This document shows positions 1-9,227 of a DNA stretch of 64,000 bases, piece by piece. Each line of letters opens with the position of its first letter. Within the stretch, counting starts at the first letter, position 1. The translations under genes were made by a program, and so were the position numbers. The stretch covers positions 682,001 to 746,000 of the forward strand of contig NZ_AQXZ01000018.1 in assembly GCF_000380645.1 (NCBI RefSeq), read 5' to 3'. This stretch comes from Smaragdicoccus niigatensis DSM 44881 = NBRC 103563. GTDB taxonomy: Bacteria > Actinomycetota > Actinomycetes > Mycobacteriales > Mycobacteriaceae. The notes under the pieces are model-generated. The model did no database searches and was not told the DNA's origin. It saw nothing but the letters and a program-made list of their open reading frames with translations.

Positions 1-2
1 CC

Positions 3-287
3 TTGAGCGGAGTGTGTCGCGGGACACAGCAATCTATTCACGTGCTCACGATGATGGCGACCCGATTCAGCCCCCGCGCGCTCCACATTCACATCTTCGA
101 TTACGGAGATACCGTGGGTGACCAGCTTGCGCGCCAGGCTCGCTCTTACGCAACCGCGATCGCCACCTCGCGCGGATACCGACTTGGACGCCGCGTATCG
201 GCGCCGATTATCGACGGCGAGGGACTACTCGCTCGATTTACGTTCCCGATCACGATGTCGAAAACACCGGTCAAAACGCCGCAGTAG
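3..287 (+). CDS. Possible C-terminal part of an unrecognised protein
   Basis: An open frame runs from the left edge to a TAG at 285-287, with no stop before it, so it may be the tail of a gene that begins outside the window. Alternative internal starts (ATG at 51 and 54) have no convincing ribosome binding site. Third codon positions are mostly G or C, as expected for a gene here. The peptide has no motif I recognise. It is followed by a perfect 15-bp hairpin at 353-388, which would suit the end of a transcript. It may equally be chance. Confidence 0.35.
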   Translation: MSGVCRGTQQSIHVLTMMATRFSPRALHIHIFDYGDTVGDQLARQARSYATAIATSRGYRLGRRVSAPIIDGEGLLARFTFPITMSKTPVKTPQ

Positions 288-352
288 CTGGGCCCGAATA
301 GCTAACCCAACATCCACTTACGAGATAGCAGAGCCCGAAGAGTACGCAGCCT

Positions 353-388
353 TTGAAGCCCTGGAGCAGCCGAGCTCCAGGGCTTCAA
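353..388 (+). terminator. Perfect 15-bp hairpin, probable terminator
   Basis: TTGAAGCCCTGGAGC (353-367) and GCTCCAGGGCTTCAA (374-388) are exact reverse complements around a 6-base loop. There is no T run after the stem, as is common for actinobacterial terminators. A second, weaker stem (CGGAGG at 411-416, CCTCCG at 427-432) follows. Together they separate whatever lies to the left from the cluster that starts at 510. Confidence 0.6.
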
Positions 389-509
389 TCGTCGCTGGAC
401 GGTTGACCGCCGGAGGTAAGCGGAGCCCTCCGCACCACATATTTCCCAAAAGTGCGAAGAATGTGAATTCTCAACGACTTTGGGTGCGTGCAGCCGAACG
501 ATTGGGGCC

Positions 510-1547
510 ATGACCGATTGGTTGGCCTTGGCGGTCGTCGTACTCGCGGTCGTCGCCACATTTGTGCTTCTGTTCGGCTTTGCCGGGTGCGACGTCGTCT
601 TCGGCCTCCACTACATTCCGCCTGCAGGCCCGAACTTGAGCAAGGGCCCGGTGACGGCCAACTCCATAACCGTGAACTGGGACCCCGACACGAGGGCAAT
701 TCAAGTCGAGTTGGATCGCTCGCTGAAGTCAGACCCCACACAGCAGCAACAATCCTTTGTCGTGCCCCGGCCAGGCACCTCCCTGCTCGACCCTGGCCCG
801 CTCGATCCCGATACCGAGTACGAGTACAAGGCGCGATTCAAGAACCAGGACGGCGAATACTCGCAGACCACCCGCCTCACCGTAAAGACCGACATCCTGG
901 TTGTTCGGCCCACGTTCGACTCCGTCGGCGTCGGGGCTCCGGCGACCGGAAACACCAGTGCCACAACCAGTTGGATACACACAGCCGGCACTGGGCAGGT
1001 CGCCGTCGTCGTTGCTCTTCGGTGGCAACACAGCGGAGCAGGGCCGGCGACCGCCGCACGCACGGCGACCTACGGTGGTGCCGCCATGACGTCGAGCGGC
1101 GTCATCGGTCTCAACGATGCCGCGCTCAACGCCACATCGGGCGAATACGCGGAGCTGTTCATCCTGCCCAGCGTGCCTGCGGGTCCCAGCCAGGTGCGAA
1201 TCACCGTCAACCGCAATGGACTCAATCCGTCGATATCGATCGAGGGATGTTCGATTTCCTACTTACAGGCCGCCGCTTTCGACCCCGTCACTCCCATCGC
1301 CGGCGGCGGACCGGGAACGTCTCTGATGCAAGGAATCAGCTCTGCGGACAACGCAACCGTGGTTCAAATGTTCGGAACGAATCCCGGTGCCGTCGGGAGT
1401 TACAGCCAGACGTCTCGGCATCAAGGCACAGTCCGGAACTTCGTCATCGGCGACGCCAACGGTGGAAATTCCGTTCAGTTCGTCGCGACCCGAATCGATG
1501 GCGCCGCGTTTGCCGGCTTGGCGGTCCGATTGACCCCGGGACCATGA
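510..1547 (+). CDS. Secreted fibronectin type III protein with lipobox-like cysteine
   Basis: A 345-aa protein. Residues 4-26 are strongly hydrophobic and end in FGFAGC, with cysteine at residue 27 (codon 588-590), which resembles a weak lipobox with F instead of L at -3. Residues about 45-130 look like a fibronectin type III domain (ITVNWDPDT near the start, DPDTEYEYKARFKN later). The remaining 200 residues are Ser/Thr/Gly/Ala-rich, beta-like and of unknown family. The ATG at 510 is preceded by GGGG; an in-frame TTG at 480 would add ten residues including an Arg, giving the otherwise missing positive n-region. It is 34 bases upstream of the next gene, and the LspA-like and Lgt-like genes follow, so it is the obvious candidate substrate. 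That link is inference. Confidence 0.7.
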   Translation: MTDWLALAVVVLAVVATFVLLFGFAGCDVVFGLHYIPPAGPNLSKGPVTANSITVNWDPDTRAIQVELDRSLKSDPTQQQQSFVVPRPGTSLLDPGPLDPDTEYEYKARFKNQDGEYSQTTRLTVKTDILVVRPTFDSVGVGAPATGNTSATTSWIHTAGTGQVAVVVALRWQHSGAGPATAARTATYGGAAMTSSGVIGLNDAALNATSGEYAELFILPSVPAGPSQVRITVNRNGLNPSISIEGCSISYLQAAAFDPVTPIAGGGPGTSLMQGISSADNATVVQMFGTNPGAVGSYSQTSRHQGTVRNFVIGDANGGNSVQFVATRIDGAAFAGLAVRLTPGP

Positions 1548-1581
1548 CCTTCACGCGAGTCGACCCGGTTGAGGGAGAGTT

Positions 1582-4194
1582 ATGACCAATCCACTGACTG
1601 GTGATTACGAAGCAGTGGTCCAGATCGCGACTCGGCAGATCAACGGACTATTGGCGACGCTTCACAACAACAGTGATCACGACGCCCGCATTCAACTCGT
1701 TCGGCACGTCGTGACGCGTATCGGCGATCCCGGGAGGAGACCACCAGACTTCGTCGACTTCGCCGACTGGGTCGTCGGCTTCCAAAAGGAATTGTCCGGC
1801 GGCGGGCTGGAAGATCTGCACGCACACATCACTGCGACGGCGCCACCGGGAATCGCCAAGAAGTTCACCGAAACCCTCGACCGCTTCACCGGGGACTGGG
1901 GCATCGAACTGCCGCCGACGCCTCCCGATGTCGTGCGCGGCATCGCGAAAGTGCAGGTGTCGACGGTGACGATCACGGTTTCCCCTGGTTCATCATCAGA
2001 GGTGACAGTCCACGCACACATCCGGGCGAAGTTCTACCCGGACCCCGAAACCAACACCCTGCCCGAACCGATTCACGGCGAGCTGACCGCCACCTACAAC
2101 GTCCGGCCGACAGCCCGTCCGGGCGGACTTCGCCTGCTCATCAGCCCAACCGCCGACGACAGCAAGATCCAGTTCGTCGCGGCGCCGGGAAGCGGAATCA
2201 GCACATTCGACCAGAATCGAATTTCGACACACGTGCGCACGTTCGTCCGGCATTCCATCGTCCAACAGCCGATCGATGTCCCGGCCGGCTTCCCGTTCAC
2301 CGAGTTCAAAGGCCTCGGATCGGGCACCAGCCAGGTCATTGCGCTACCGATGCAACTTTCCGGAGGCGCCCCACCCCCGAACCGGATTTCGAGCCTCACG
2401 CAATCCTTCGCAGGCTCGAACGGATTTGCCCTTGCCGTCAGCAAAGAGCACATCCTGTCCTTCTTCAACCTCGACAGCATTGTCCAAGCGATCGAGCGGC
2501 AGACGGTAACCGCAAAGATCGGATACGGCTGGTTCTCGTACTCGGCGACGTACCACTTTCAGGTTTCGGACTTCGAGCTCACGTTCCACGACGGCGTCCT
2601 CAAAGTCTCCGGTCGGATCGACGCCGTCGCCTCGGGCGCACCCGACGCTTGGATCACCTTCACGCAGTCGATCCGGCTCGTGCTGGACGCGGCCGCCGTA
2701 AAAGTCACCGTCGAACGAGCGGGCGACCCCGAAGTCGACGAGTCAGTCTGGTTACCTCACGGTCCGGTTGTGACCAGAGTCCGGCAACAGTTCGACACCC
2801 AGCTTCCCAGCGCCGGCGGACCAATCACCACCATGATCAGGAGTAACCGAACCAAGCTGGTCAACTCCCTGAACGAGTTGGTTCCCGGCCTGGACGCATC
2901 GTTCGCCGCCTTGGACGTCACATCGTCCGGAATCGTCATCCGCGGTGAGCTGACCGGCGGTGCCCGCAATGCGCCTGTCGTCGATATCGCGGAGACGCAC
3001 GGCGGTACGGCGTTCACCGCACTGAAGAGCTGGGTTCCCGGCGGTCGAATCGACCGTTTCATCTGGTCATGGGTGGAGTACCCACCGACCGCGAGCATCT
3101 GGAACGGAGTCGCCCGCTCGCGGATCGACGAGCATGGCTTCATCGTTCCCACACCCGCGGGCATCACCGATATCGGCCAGATCTGCCTGTCGCTCGAAGG
3201 CACCCAGGTGCTCCCGTCCGGCGCACTTGCGAGTGTCGTCGGCGGATCGACGTGCCTCGTTCCAGAACCGGTCGTGGCGCTCGATGTGCCATCGTGGTGG
3301 GGACCGTTGACCGTCCCCCTGTGGCGTCCGGTGGCGGGCGATCGAGGTCCGCTACGGCAGGCGATCAGCGGGCACCTGAGCGTCGCCGCCACGGCCCCGC
3401 ATGACGGAAAGCCCCAGCGCAACGCCCTCGTGTTCTTCGCCGGCGACCAACCCCTCACGTCGCTGTTCCAGGCGCTTCGGCTGTCCAAGCACGCAGGTTC
3501 TGTCTCCACGACGGTGGTCGTACCGGCGGGAACGTTCGACAAGTCCCGCACGGACGTCGAGAGTCAGCTGGCCCTGACGGATGGGCCGAGGGTCGTCATC
3601 ACCGAAGACGATGAAAAGGCCTGGACCACGGCTTTCGACGTATCGAAGACCCCATCGGCGTTCCTCATGAACACCCGTCGCGAACTCGTCTGGCACAGCG
3701 ATGGCGCACTCGATCCCAAGGAACTGGCCTCCGCCCTGGACAAACTCACCGTCGGCGAGGAACCCCCGTCGTTCCGCCCGCTCACGACGAATCTGGCAAC
3801 CGGCGATTCGCCGCGGAACTTCACCTTCGCCGATCAGGAAGACCAGTACGCCCTTCACCACCTGCGTGGCCGGGACGTCGTGCTCGCCTTCTGGCAGTCG
3901 TGGTCCGCGCCCTGTCTGGCGGAACTCCAGCATCTGCAGAGTCTGTGCGAGGGTCGGACGGGTCCGTTCGTCGCGGCGTTCCATGGCGGCACATCAGCCG
4001 AACCGATCGAAGAGGTCCGCAAGCGGCTCGGGCTGTCGTTTCCGCTTGTGCACGATCCCCAACAGCGCCTGGCCCGTCAGTTCGGAATTCGGTGCTGGCC
4101 CACGACGATCAGAATCGGGTCCGACGGTCGCGTCGAGCACATCCAACTGGGCTCGACACATGACCACGGGCGATCCGATCCGAAGGCGACATGA
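1582..4194 (+). CDS. 870-aa protein with two C-terminal thioredoxin-like domains
   Basis: About 600 N-terminal residues are not assignable; they are beta-rich with alternating polar/hydrophobic strands and could be a lipid-binding (TULIP-like) fold, but this is a guess. Residues about 610-730 read as a thioredoxin-like fold without active-site cysteines (a Thr-Pro at 690-691 sits where the cis-Pro loop would be). Residues about 740-860 resemble TlpA/ResA: FWQSWSAPC places a single cysteine at 778, with Ser775 where the first Cys of WCxxC should be, and Cys838 precedes the cis-Pro loop CWPTT. No signal peptide or lipobox is visible, so cell location is open. The stop overlaps the next ATG (ATGA), indicating translational coupling to the LspA-like gene. 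Confidence 0.65.
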   Translation: MTNPLTGDYEAVVQIATRQINGLLATLHNNSDHDARIQLVRHVVTRIGDPGRRPPDFVDFADWVVGFQKELSGGGLEDLHAHITATAPPGIAKKFTETLDRFTGDWGIELPPTPPDVVRGIAKVQVSTVTITVSPGSSSEVTVHAHIRAKFYPDPETNTLPEPIHGELTATYNVRPTARPGGLRLLISPTADDSKIQFVAAPGSGISTFDQNRISTHVRTFVRHSIVQQPIDVPAGFPFTEFKGLGSGTSQVIALPMQLSGGAPPPNRISSLTQSFAGSNGFALAVSKEHILSFFNLDSIVQAIERQTVTAKIGYGWFSYSATYHFQVSDFELTFHDGVLKVSGRIDAVASGAPDAWITFTQSIRLVLDAAAVKVTVERAGDPEVDESVWLPHGPVVTRVRQQFDTQLPSAGGPITTMIRSNRTKLVNSLNELVPGLDASFAALDVTSSGIVIRGELTGGARNAPVVDIAETHGGTAFTALKSWVPGGRIDRFIWSWVEYPPTASIWNGVARSRIDEHGFIVPTPAGITDIGQICLSLEGTQVLPSGALASVVGGSTCLVPEPVVALDVPSWWGPLTVPLWRPVAGDRGPLRQAISGHLSVAATAPHDGKPQRNALVFFAGDQPLTSLFQALRLSKHAGSVSTTVVVPAGTFDKSRTDVESQLALTDGPRVVITEDDEKAWTTAFDVSKTPSAFLMNTRRELVWHSDGALDPKELASALDKLTVGEEPPSFRPLTTNLATGDSPRNFTFADQEDQYALHHLRGRDVVLAFWQSWSAPCLAELQHLQSLCEGRTGPFVAAFHGGTSAEPIEEVRKRLGLSFPLVHDPQQRLARQFGIRCWPTTIRIGSDGRVEHIQLGSTHDHGRSDPKAT

Positions 4195-4583
4195 TTCTCC
4201 CTCTCACGATCGCCTCAGTAGTCGTCGCCGACCAAGCATTGAAGGTGCTCGTGCGCAATGTCGGAACCCTGCAGCCCGCCGAGGGGCAGTTGTGGGTTCA
4301 TCGCATCCGACCGAGCAGGGCACCAACACTGTGGCTCTGGACAGTGGCGGCTGGGTTGCTGCTATCGGCAAGCCTGTGGCTTTCCGGCGCGCAGGTCTTC
4401 GTCGGCTTGTTGCTCGGTGGCTCGCTGAGCAACACCGCGGAAGCGTCGGTGCGCGGATCCGTCACCGACTTCGTGCGACTCGGGTTCTGGCCGGCGTTCA
4501 ACCTGGCCGACGTTGCGCTCACCGTTGGTGCAGCCGGAATGGCGATCGAGTTGGTGAGGGCGATCGGTGACGGCAGGCTCTAA
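4191..4583 (+). CDS. LspA-like (signal peptidase II family) membrane protein
   Basis: A 130-aa membrane protein resembling prolipoprotein signal peptidase, the aspartic protease that cuts lipidated precursors in the membrane. Visible family marks are the N-terminal DQALK, the GGSLSN motif, VTDF with Asp93, and FWPAFNLAD with Asp107. The 14-residue spacing of the two candidate catalytic aspartates matches what I recall of mycobacterial LspA. It is shorter than usual family members (about 160-200 aa), with one fewer hydrophobic segment or shorter loops. It overlaps the upstream gene by 4 bases and the Lgt-like gene by 17. It is probably a paralogue with a dedicated substrate rather than the housekeeping enzyme. 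Confidence 0.75.
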   Translation: MILPLTIASVVVADQALKVLVRNVGTLQPAEGQLWVHRIRPSRAPTLWLWTVAAGLLLSASLWLSGAQVFVGLLLGGSLSNTAEASVRGSVTDFVRLGFWPAFNLADVALTVGAAGMAIELVRAIGDGRL

Positions 4584-5289
4584 CATCTTGCCGCGGTTCT
4601 TCACCCTGCGCGGATACCAGGTCAGCACCTACCAGGTCTTTCTCATCCTGGGAATCTGGATCGGCACGATGACTGCCGCCCGAGTCGCCGAGGTCGACGG
4701 CTACTCACCCTTACGCACCGGTGTCACCGCGATGGTGTGCGGACTCGCCGGTGTCGTTGGCTCCCGGCTCCTTCACGTCGTGGTGCACCGCGGTGAACAA
4801 TTCACCACGGGCGGACTCAGCCTGTTCGGCTCGCTGCTCACGTTTGTCCCGGCTTCCATCCTTGGTGCCCAGTGGATCGGCACTCCGGTCGCCGCACTGT
4901 GGGACCAGATGGCCGTTGGCGTGCTCGCCGGCGGCTTCTGGATTCGTCTCGGGTGCGTTTTCAACGGCTGCTGCGTAGGCCGTCCGACGAGATTCGGCCT
5001 CCGACTGCACGACACACGCGGGGTCGTGCGGCGTCGAATTCCCGTGCAGTTCGTTGAGCAGGCTTGGTGGCTCCTTGGATTAGTCGCCTATGCGGTCGCC
5101 TGGCCCGACGGACAACCTGCCGGCAGTGTCGCGCTCGCCGTCCTGAGCTTCTACGGCGTCGGGCGCTTCTTTCTGGAGCCGCTGCGCGAAGACTCCGATG
5201 TCATCTTCGATCGCGTACGACTCAACCAATTGATCGCGGCACTGCTCGCCATCAGCGCAGGCGTCGGACTGGTCGCGCTCCAGACGTAG
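4567..5289 (+). CDS. Lgt-like (prolipoprotein diacylglyceryl transferase family) membrane protein
   Basis: A 240-aa polytopic membrane protein of the Lgt family, which moves diacylglycerol from phosphatidylglycerol to the lipobox cysteine. Family landmarks in order: GGLSLFGSLL (canonical GGMSFHGG), RLGCVFNGCCVGRPT (canonical RIGNFINGELYGRPT), PVQFVEQ and GVGRFFLEPLRE. The histidine of the HGG motif is Phe here, and three cysteines sit within seven residues of the signature, so activity may differ. The start is GTG at 4567, overlapping the LspA-like stop. It ends 4 bases before the convergent ureD. Either a specialised Lgt or a family member with another acyl-transfer role; the fold assignment is firmer than the function. 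Confidence 0.75.
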   Translation: MTAGSNILPRFFTLRGYQVSTYQVFLILGIWIGTMTAARVAEVDGYSPLRTGVTAMVCGLAGVVGSRLLHVVVHRGEQFTTGGLSLFGSLLTFVPASILGAQWIGTPVAALWDQMAVGVLAGGFWIRLGCVFNGCCVGRPTRFGLRLHDTRGVVRRRIPVQFVEQAWWLLGLVAYAVAWPDGQPAGSVALAVLSFYGVGRFFLEPLREDSDVIFDRVRLNQLIAALLAISAGVGLVALQT

Positions 5290-5293
5290 ACGC

Positions 5294-6211
5294 CTACCCC
5301 TTCCGCAAATCCGGCAAGGGCGCACCGATCGCCACCCGCCGCGCGCGGTCGTACACCGCCAACCACGCAGCGCGCACTGACGGCGAGTCGTCCCCGAGAA
5401 TCCGCACCCAGGCACCCACGCCGTCGGGCAGCGTGCTCGCTCCCCAGCGCACGTCGCTGTGTTGACTCAGCTCATCGACGAGTTCGGCCACGTCGAAGCC
5501 CGCATGCACGACGAACAACGACGCCATGAGCGTCTCGGTGCCGAACCGGCCGGGACCGGTCACCGAATCCCGGTCCAACCGAATTCGATCGGCAACCGCG
5601 AGTGACCCGTCCGGCCGACGCACCTCGAAATCGGTGGCGTAGACGTCGTACGCGTGGCGCTCATCGCGGGCGAGCCGGCCGGCGACGAAACTATCGGCCA
5701 CCAAGACCGTGGCGGACGGGTCCGCCGTGACGACCATCCGCTGGTAGAACGCCGCACCCGAGAAGACGATCGTCGGCTCGGGCAGGTACTCGACAACCGA
5801 ATCCGCGCCAGCGGAGATATTGACGATATGCGTCGCGTAGTCGGTGTCCATGCGGTGCACCTTCGTCGCGGCTTGCGTCGTGACGAACACCGAAGCACCC
5901 TCACGTGCGACGACATCCATTCGCAGCCGGTCGGACTGGAGCACGCCGCCGCCCGTCGACATGACATAGACGATCGGGAGACCAGGACGCGCGGGATCGA
6001 CGTACAGCGGCCGCATCACCTGTAGCGGCGACCGCTGGTAGTGCGACACCAGATCCGTCCGCTCCCCAACCCGTTCGAAGGTCAGCTCGAGCAACCCGAC
6101 TTTGCCCGGACTCCCCGCGGCGAGAGTGTCCGGAATGCCGGACCGAGCACTCACCGACGACGGGATGCGCGCTGGCGTGTAGTGCTCCGGCGCAAGCCGA
6201 TCAGCTGGCAC
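5294..6211 (-). CDS. ureD: Urease accessory protein UreD
   Basis: A 305-aa protein matching UreD (UreH), the scaffold that binds urease apoprotein and, with UreF and UreG, admits nickel to the active site. Recognisable stretches are the STGGGVLQSDRL region and QAATKVHRM, followed by the YLPEPTIVFSGAAFYQ segment typical of the family. The GTG start at 6211 overlaps the end of ureG by 11 bases. It is the last gene of the urease operon and converges on the Lgt-like gene. Length is normal for actinobacterial UreD. Confidence 0.93.
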   Translation of the reverse strand: MPADRLAPEHYTPARIPSSVSARSGIPDTLAAGSPGKVGLLELTFERVGERTDLVSHYQRSPLQVMRPLYVDPARPGLPIVYVMSTGGGVLQSDRLRMDVVAREGASVFVTTQAATKVHRMDTDYATHIVNISAGADSVVEYLPEPTIVFSGAAFYQRMVVTADPSATVLVADSFVAGRLARDERHAYDVYATDFEVRRPDGSLAVADRIRLDRDSVTGPGRFGTETLMASLFVVHAGFDVAELVDELSQHSDVRWGASTLPDGVGAWVRILGDDSPSVRAAWLAVYDRARRVAIGAPLPDLRKG

Positions 6212-6830
6212 TGGCCGTTTCCGAACTGCGGCATCCGTCGAGGAAGTCGGCGAAGTAGTCGATGCCCAACCCGGTGAGGCAGTCCGTCAGCACGACCGGG
6301 CGCCCCTCGCGAACCCGGTGAGCGTCCGATTCCATGACCGTGATGTCGCAGCGAACGTACTTGGCGATGTCGACCTTGTTGATGATCAGCAGGTCCGACT
6401 CCGTGACGCCCGGCCCGCGCTTGCGGGGCATCTTGTCGCCCTCAGCGGTGTCGAGAACGAAGACGAAGACGTCGACGAGAACCGGACTGAAGGTCAGCGT
6501 GAGGTTGTCTCCTCCGGACTCGAACAGCAGAGTGTCGACCTCGGGGTACTTCTCGAGCATCTCCGCAGCCGCGGCGAGGTTCATCGTGGGGTCATCGCGG
6601 ACCGCGGTGTGCGGGCATGACCCCGTCTCAACGCCGACAACCTTGCCCGGGTCGAGGAGCCCGGACAGCGTCCGCCGTACGTGGTCGGCATCTTCCTGCG
6701 TGTAGATGTCGTTGGTGATCACCGCGGGCGAGTAGCCACGCTCGATCAACTCCGGGACCAGCGCTTCGATGAGCGCGGTCTTCCCTGAGCCGACGGGCCC
6801 GCCGATCCCGATTCGCAACACGTCATTCAT
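6201..6830 (-). CDS. ureG: Urease accessory GTPase UreG
   Basis: A 209-aa SIMIBI-class GTPase that hydrolyses GTP to drive nickel delivery into urease. The P-loop GGPVGSGKT is near residues 9-17, followed by the VITNDIYTQEDADH segment, the nickel-site ETGSCPHTAVRDD (Cys-Pro-His) and the base-recognition NKVD. It lacks the His-rich N-terminal extension found in some UreG proteins, so metal storage must lie elsewhere; the His-tailed protein at 9537-10163 is a candidate. It lies 11 bases after ureF and overlaps ureD. Confidence 0.96.
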   Translation of the reverse strand: MNDVLRIGIGGPVGSGKTALIEALVPELIERGYSPAVITNDIYTQEDADHVRRTLSGLLDPGKVVGVETGSCPHTAVRDDPTMNLAAAAEMLEKYPEVDTLLFESGGDNLTLTFSPVLVDVFVFVLDTAEGDKMPRKRGPGVTESDLLIINKVDIAKYVRCDITVMESDAHRVREGRPVVLTDCLTGLGIDYFADFLDGCRSSETASAS

Positions 6831-6841
6831 CAGTGCACTCC

Positions 6842-7504
6842 CTACGTCGCGAACAACCGCGCCTGCGCGCGTTCATGGTTGCTCGACATCATTTCCGCCA
6901 TTGGCACACATCCGCCGATGTCCTCGATCGGCCTGGCCAGCGCCTCGTCGACGACCCGTTCGATCGTCGGAAACGCGCCGTTGAGCACAGTCTGGGCGAC
7001 CCGATGATCGACCACCCGGAGACGCAGCGCCGCGCCCACGAACGAGGACGCGAATCCGAAGGCCGCACCCGTCGCCGCTTCCCGCACATCGACACCGAGC
7101 GCGCGATGCACGACCCCCGACACGATCGGTTGCATCCCGCGCAGCCGCTTTCCGACAACCAACTCTTGGAGTTCCTTGATCGTCGGTCCGCCAAACGAGT
7201 GCACCGCAGTATCGAGCAGTTGGCGCCCCGTCCGGATCGATGCAGCCCGCACTTCGGCTACCAGAACTGTTGCATGCAAAGCACTTTCGATTTCGATGAG
7301 ATCTTCGCCACGATGCGCGAGCGCGAACGCCGTCAGATCACCCGGTCCGACCGAGTGAACCAGCAGGTCATCGAGCAGTCGGGGCAACGTCCGAGCGTCG
7401 ACAGCCTTCGCTTGTGTGAACCCCTCGAGTCCGTGCGACAACGTGTACATGCCGCTCGGAAACGCCGAGTCCGCGAGCTGCATCGCGGTCAGCAGAGAGT
7501 TCAT
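6842..7504 (-). CDS. ureF: Urease accessory protein UreF
   Basis: A 220-aa all-helical accessory protein that bridges UreD and UreG in the urease activation complex and gates GTP hydrolysis. The N-terminal [20 protein letters not shown] is the family signature (usually DSxxPxGxxxHSxGLE). ATG at 7504 overlaps the ureC stop (ATGA), so translation is coupled. Length is typical for actinobacterial UreF. Confidence 0.93.
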   Translation of the reverse strand: MNSLLTAMQLADSAFPSGMYTLSHGLEGFTQAKAVDARTLPRLLDDLLVHSVGPGDLTAFALAHRGEDLIEIESALHATVLVAEVRAASIRTGRQLLDTAVHSFGGPTIKELQELVVGKRLRGMQPIVSGVVHRALGVDVREAATGAAFGFASSFVGAALRLRVVDHRVAQTVLNGAFPTIERVVDEALARPIEDIGGCVPMAEMMSSNHERAQARLFAT

Positions 7505-9225
7505 GCGAGGAAGTACAGCTGCGTCAACGGCAGATGGGTCGCCGGTTCGATGGTCGCGGGCTGACCGTCGAGCGTCACCTTGAACGTCTCCGGGTCCACC
7601 TCGATCACCGGCAGCGCATCGTTGAGGACCATGTCCTTCTTGCCGATGTTCCGGCAGTTCCGAACGGCTACAACGGGACTCGCGAGACCCAACTGCGCGG
7701 CAACGCCGTTGTCGAGCGCGGCCTGCGACAGGAACGTCAGCCGCGTCGCGGACGCCGCCTTCCCGAATGCCCCGAACATCGGCCGGTAGATGACGGGCTG
7801 CGGCGTCGGCAGCGACGAGTTCGTGTCACCCATCTGCGCCCAGGCGATCATGCCGCCCTTGACCACGACCGACGGCTTCGCCGCGAACGCGTTGATCGGC
7901 CACAGCACGAGGTCCGCGAGCTTGCCCGCCTCGATCGAACCGACGTGATCGGCGATTCCGGCAGCGATCGCCGGATTGATCGTCATCTTCGCGACGTAGC
8001 GCAGGACGCGGAAGTTGTCGTTGCCCGGCTTGTCTTCCGCAAGCGGCCCGCGCTTGTCCTTGCAATGGTGAGCGGTCTGGATCGCCCGCAGCCACGACTC
8101 CCCAATCCGGCCCATCGCCTGCGAGTCGGACGAGAAGATCGAGATGACCCCCTCGTCATGCAGAACCGTCTCCGCTGCAATCGTTTCCGCACGAACCCGG
8201 GAGTCCGCGAAGGACACGTCCTCCGGGATGTCGTGCCGGAGGTGGTGGCACACCATCACCATGTCGAGCAGTTCGTCGACCGAGTTGATCGTGTACGGCA
8301 GTGTCGGGTTCGTCGACGACGGCAGCACGTACGGCTCTCCCGCGATCCGCATGATGTCCGGCGCGTGCCCACCGCCCGCACCCTCGGTGTGGAACGTGTG
8401 GATTGTGCGACCGGCGATGGCATCGCGCGTGTCTTCGTAGAACCCGGACTCGTTCAGCGTGTCCGTGTGGATCGCCATCTGAATGTCGTACTGGTCCGCG
8501 ATCCGCAGCGCGGCGTCGATCGCGGCGGGCGTCGAACCCCAGTCCTCGTGAACCTTGAGACCACACGCGCCGGCTTCGATCTGCTCGGCGAGCGCCTCGA
8601 ATTGAGAACCGTTGCCTTTGCCGAGGACGCCGATATTTACGGGGAGTTCATCGCATGCCTGCAGCATCCGTCCGATGTTCCATGCACCGGGCGTACAGGT
8701 CGTGCCCTTTGTGCCTTCGGTCGGTCCGGTACCGCCACCGATCAACGTGGTGACGCCGTTCGACAGCGCGTCCGGAACCTGCTGAGGCGCGATGTAGTGG
8801 ATGTGGGTGTCCACCCCGCCGGCCGTCACGATCTTGTGTTCGCCCGCGATGACCTCGGTACTCGGGCCAATCACCAGATCCGGGTGCACGCCATCCTGGG
8901 TGTTCGGGTTGCCCGACTTGCCGATGCCGACGATGCGACCGTCACGAATCCCGATGTCGCCCTTCACGACTCCGACCTTCGCGTCGAGAATAATCGCGTT
9001 CGTGATGACGAGATCAAGCGCGCCCATGGCACGCGTGGTGTTCGGGTCCTGCGCCATGCCGTCGCGGATCGACTTACCGCCGCCGATGACCGACTCGTCG
9101 CCGTAACTGCCGGCGTTGTGGTCCGTCTCGATCTCGATGACCAGGTTCGTGTCCGCGAGACGCACCTTGTCACCGACCGTCGGTCCGTAGAGGTCGACGT
9201 ACTGACGTCGCGAAATGATCGCCAC
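7501..9225 (-). CDS. ureC: Urease alpha (catalytic) subunit UreC
   Basis: A 574-aa urease large subunit that hydrolyses urea to ammonia and carbamate using two nickel ions. Visible ligands, numbered from the chosen start: His141 and His143 ([10 protein letters not shown]), carbamylated Lys224 (GLKVHEDWG), His253, His279 ([15 protein letters not shown]) and Asp367; the mobile-flap CHHLR begins at Cys327. I chose GTG at 9225, two bases after ureB, because the protein then begins at the conserved [20 protein letters not shown] segment; a longer frame to 9282 would run into ureB. All catalytic residues are present. Confidence 0.97.
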   Translation of the reverse strand: MAIISRRQYVDLYGPTVGDKVRLADTNLVIEIETDHNAGSYGDESVIGGGKSIRDGMAQDPNTTRAMGALDLVITNAIILDAKVGVVKGDIGIRDGRIVGIGKSGNPNTQDGVHPDLVIGPSTEVIAGEHKIVTAGGVDTHIHYIAPQQVPDALSNGVTTLIGGGTGPTEGTKGTTCTPGAWNIGRMLQACDELPVNIGVLGKGNGSQFEALAEQIEAGACGLKVHEDWGSTPAAIDAALRIADQYDIQMAIHTDTLNESGFYEDTRDAIAGRTIHTFHTEGAGGGHAPDIMRIAGEPYVLPSSTNPTLPYTINSVDELLDMVMVCHHLRHDIPEDVSFADSRVRAETIAAETVLHDEGVISIFSSDSQAMGRIGESWLRAIQTAHHCKDKRGPLAEDKPGNDNFRVLRYVAKMTINPAIAAGIADHVGSIEAGKLADLVLWPINAFAAKPSVVVKGGMIAWAQMGDTNSSLPTPQPVIYRPMFGAFGKAASATRLTFLSQAALDNGVAAQLGLASPVVAVRNCRNIGKKDMVLNDALPVIEVDPETFKVTLDGQPATIEPATHLPLTQLYFLA

Positions 9226-9227
9226 CG

